NCBI GenBank assembly: GCA_902783745.1
Contig: CACZRY010000112.1
Location: 1-7,623, forward strand
Source: an uncultured Erysipelotrichaceae bacterium
GTDB lineage: Bacteria > Bacillota_I > Bacilli_A > Acholeplasmatales > Anaeroplasmataceae
Direction of reading: 5' to 3'
Length of the DNA: 7,623 nucleotides
Below the pieces are notes generated by a model. That model did no database searches, had not been told where the DNA came from, and was given only the letters and a program-made list of their open reading frames with translations. The number at the start of each line of letters is the position of its first letter. Positions within the stretch are counted from its first letter, which is position 1. Shown here in pieces: positions 6,313 through 7,623 of this stretch. A program made the translations under genes and the position numbers.

Positions 6313-6855
6313 ATGAGATTAAATGGGAAAAGAATTATTGTCAGGGATTTAGAATTAACAGATGTAGATGACTATTTTTTATATTGTGGTTCTGATTTAG
6401 TAGGACCTAGTGCTGGATGGAAGCCTATTAAGGATTATGAAACAGCAAAAAGGGTTATTGCAGGTCAGGTATTACAAAAGGATGTTTACGCAATTGTTTT
6501 AAAAGCAGAAGAAAAAATGATTGGTACAATATCTATATATAATTATGGCATTAGAAAATATAAATATGTTAAGCAGTTAGGATTTTCTATGAATTCAGAT
6601 TATTGGAACTGTGGTTATATGACTGAAGCTGTAAAAATGGTTATTGATTATGTTTTTACTAAAACAGACTGTGAGGTTTTAGAGGTTGGCCATCATAGTG
6701 ATAATTTTAAAAGTAAAAGAGTTATTGAAAAATGTGGCTTTATTTATGATGGAAGATTTTGTAAATATAAAAAGCTTTATGATGGTAGAATAGTTGATGC
6801 TGATTTCTATTCATTAACTAGAGATGATTTTGAAAGGATGAAAAAATATGAGTAA
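6313..6855 (+). CDS. GNAT-family N-acetyltransferase (RimJ/RimL-like), co-transcribed with valS
   Basis: A predicted cytosolic acetyl-CoA-dependent N-acetyltransferase of 180 residues. The N-terminal [16 protein letters not shown] (5-20) is the typical opening of the RimJ/RimL-like group. The core has the KMIGTISI strand (68-75), the [19 protein letters not shown] segment (89-107) carrying motif A, and the motif B region [13 protein letters not shown] (131-143). It ends with [17 protein letters not shown] (157-173), common in this group. The pyrophosphate-binding loop WNCGYM is looser than the RGKGYA often seen, but the central glycine is kept. The ATG follows the T-box terminator directly, and no in-frame start lies upstream. 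Its stop lies inside the start of valS (8-nt overlap). T-box control implies induction under valine or tRNA-Val shortage. The substrate is unknown: a ribosomal protein, a small amine, a free amino acid or an aminoacyl-tRNA are all possible. Confidence 0.88.
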   Translation: MRLNGKRIIVRDLELTDVDDYFLYCGSDLVGPSAGWKPIKDYETAKRVIAGQVLQKDVYAIVLKAEEKMIGTISIYNYGIRKYKYVKQLGFSMNSDYWNCGYMTEAVKMVIDYVFTKTDCEVLEVGHHSDNFKSKRVIEKCGFIYDGRFCKYKKLYDGRIVDADFYSLTRDDFERMKKYE

Positions 6856-7623
6856 GGAATTAAAACCAAAGTATGATTTTAAGGAAGTTGAAAAAGGAAA
6901 ATATGACTTCTGGTTAAAAGGAGGATTCTTTGAAGCAGGAGATACTTCAAAGCAACCATTTACAGTAGTTATTCCACCACCAAATGTAACAGGTAAATTA
7001 CATTTAGGACATTCTTGGGATACTACTTTACAAGATATTATTATTAGAAGAAAAAGAATGCAAGGCTTCGATGCGTTATGGGTACCTGGTATGGACCATG
7101 CTGGTATTGCAACACAAGCTAAGGTTGATGCAAAGCTTAAGGAGCAAGGTATATCAAGATATGATATCGGAAGAGAAGCATTCTTAAAGGAAGCTTGGAA
7201 ATGGAAGGATGAATATGCTAAAACTATTCATTCTCAATGGGCTGGATTAGGTTTATCTTTAGATTACACTAAAGAAAGATTTACATTAGATGAAGGATTA
7301 TCTAAAGCTGTAAATTATGTATTTATTACTTTATATAATAAGGGCTTAATCTATCAAGGTGAAAGAATTATTAACTGGGACTGTGAAGCAAGAACAGCAT
7401 TATCAAATATTGAAGTAATTCACCAAGATGATGAAGGTGCATTCTATCATTTCAACTATCCATTTACTGATGGAAGTGGATATATCACAATTGCAACAAC
7501 AAGACCTGAAACAATGTTTGCTGACCAAGCAATTATGGTACACCCAGATGATGAAAGATATAAGAATGTTATTGGTAAAGAAGTATTTATTCCTGGTACT
7601 GATGTAAAGATTCCTGTTATTGC
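6848..7623 (+). CDS. valS: Valyl-tRNA synthetase, N-terminal part (runs off window)
   Basis: ValS is a class I synthetase that charges tRNA-Val and edits mischarged threonine. The 258 residues present open as [10 protein letters not shown]. They show the [13 protein letters not shown] block (43-55) with the class I HLGH signature (52-55), [13 protein letters not shown] (78-90), which separates ValS from IleS and LeuS, and the start of the CP1 editing domain with TTRPETM (217-223) and HPDDERY (232-238). The KMSKS loop, anticodon-binding domain and C-terminal coiled coil lie beyond the right edge. The ATG lies 5 nt upstream of the GNAT stop codon, giving an 8-nt overlap (ATGAGTAA), with AAAGGA (6833-6838) 9 nt before it. 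Expression depends on the T-box upstream of the GNAT gene; no separate promoter or terminator lies between them. Confidence 0.97.
   Translation, partial: MSKELKPKYDFKEVEKGKYDFWLKGGFFEAGDTSKQPFTVVIPPPNVTGKLHLGHSWDTTLQDIIIRRKRMQGFDALWVPGMDHAGIATQAKVDAKLKEQGISRYDIGREAFLKEAWKWKDEYAKTIHSQWAGLGLSLDYTKERFTLDEGLSKAVNYVFITLYNKGLIYQGERIINWDCEARTALSNIEVIHQDDEGAFYHFNYPFTDGSGYITIATTRPETMFADQAIMVHPDDERYKNVIGKEVFIPGTDVKIPVI

Noticed and set aside
6313..7623. GNAT gene as a toxin of a toxin-antitoxin pair
   Set aside because: There is no small antitoxin-like gene next to it, such as the RHH-type partners of TacT/AtaT; the only partner is valS.
1..7623. TGA read as tryptophan (Mycoplasma-type code)
   Set aside because: All tryptophans are TGG and ybeY ends with TGA at its expected family length, so the standard bacterial code fits.

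Overview
The window is a fully co-directional (+ strand), AT-rich stretch (about 30% G+C by eye) of bacterial core genome, most likely from a low-GC Firmicute (Bacilli/Erysipelotrichia/RF39-like, possibly uncultured). The evidence is the ybeY-cdd-era-recO order, a T-box leader ahead of valS, purine-rich Shine-Dalgarno sites, A/T-ending codons and two textbook sigma-A type promoters. Tryptophan is encoded by TGG, and TAA, TAG and TGA all serve as stops, so nothing suggests the Mycoplasma code.

Layout: (1) 1-1191, the Obg GTPase gene, cut at its 5' end by the window edge and closed by a hairpin terminator. (2) A promoter at 1229-1257 starts a compact six-gene operon, 1307-6033: a cytoplasmic BspA-type leucine-rich-repeat protein of unknown function, a HAD-family phosphatase, ybeY (rRNA maturation endonuclease), cdd (cytidine deaminase), era (30S assembly GTPase) and recO (recombination mediator). 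From the HAD gene onward each stop overlaps the next start by 1-4 nt, so translational coupling is likely. (3) 6034-6312, an intergenic region holding a promoter and a T-box riboswitch with recognisable apical loop, specifier region, stem III, antiterminator and terminator. (4) 6313-6855, a RimJ/RimL-like GNAT acetyltransferase, followed with an 8-nt overlap by (5) valS, from 6848 and running off the right edge.

Most of the window is housekeeping: ribosome assembly (obg, ybeY, era), nucleoside salvage, DNA repair and tRNA charging. The less ordinary parts are the LRR and HAD genes at the head of the ybeY-era-recO operon, where many Bacilli carry phoH and pgpH, together with the absence of dgkA; and the T-box unit, in which a GNAT gene sits between the valine-sensing leader and valS and has its ribosome-binding site inside the terminator hairpin. 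I see no mobile element, CRISPR array, tRNA, rRNA or phage feature, and no clearly new multi-gene system. The best candidates for undescribed biology are the T-box-controlled GNAT and the LRR protein.
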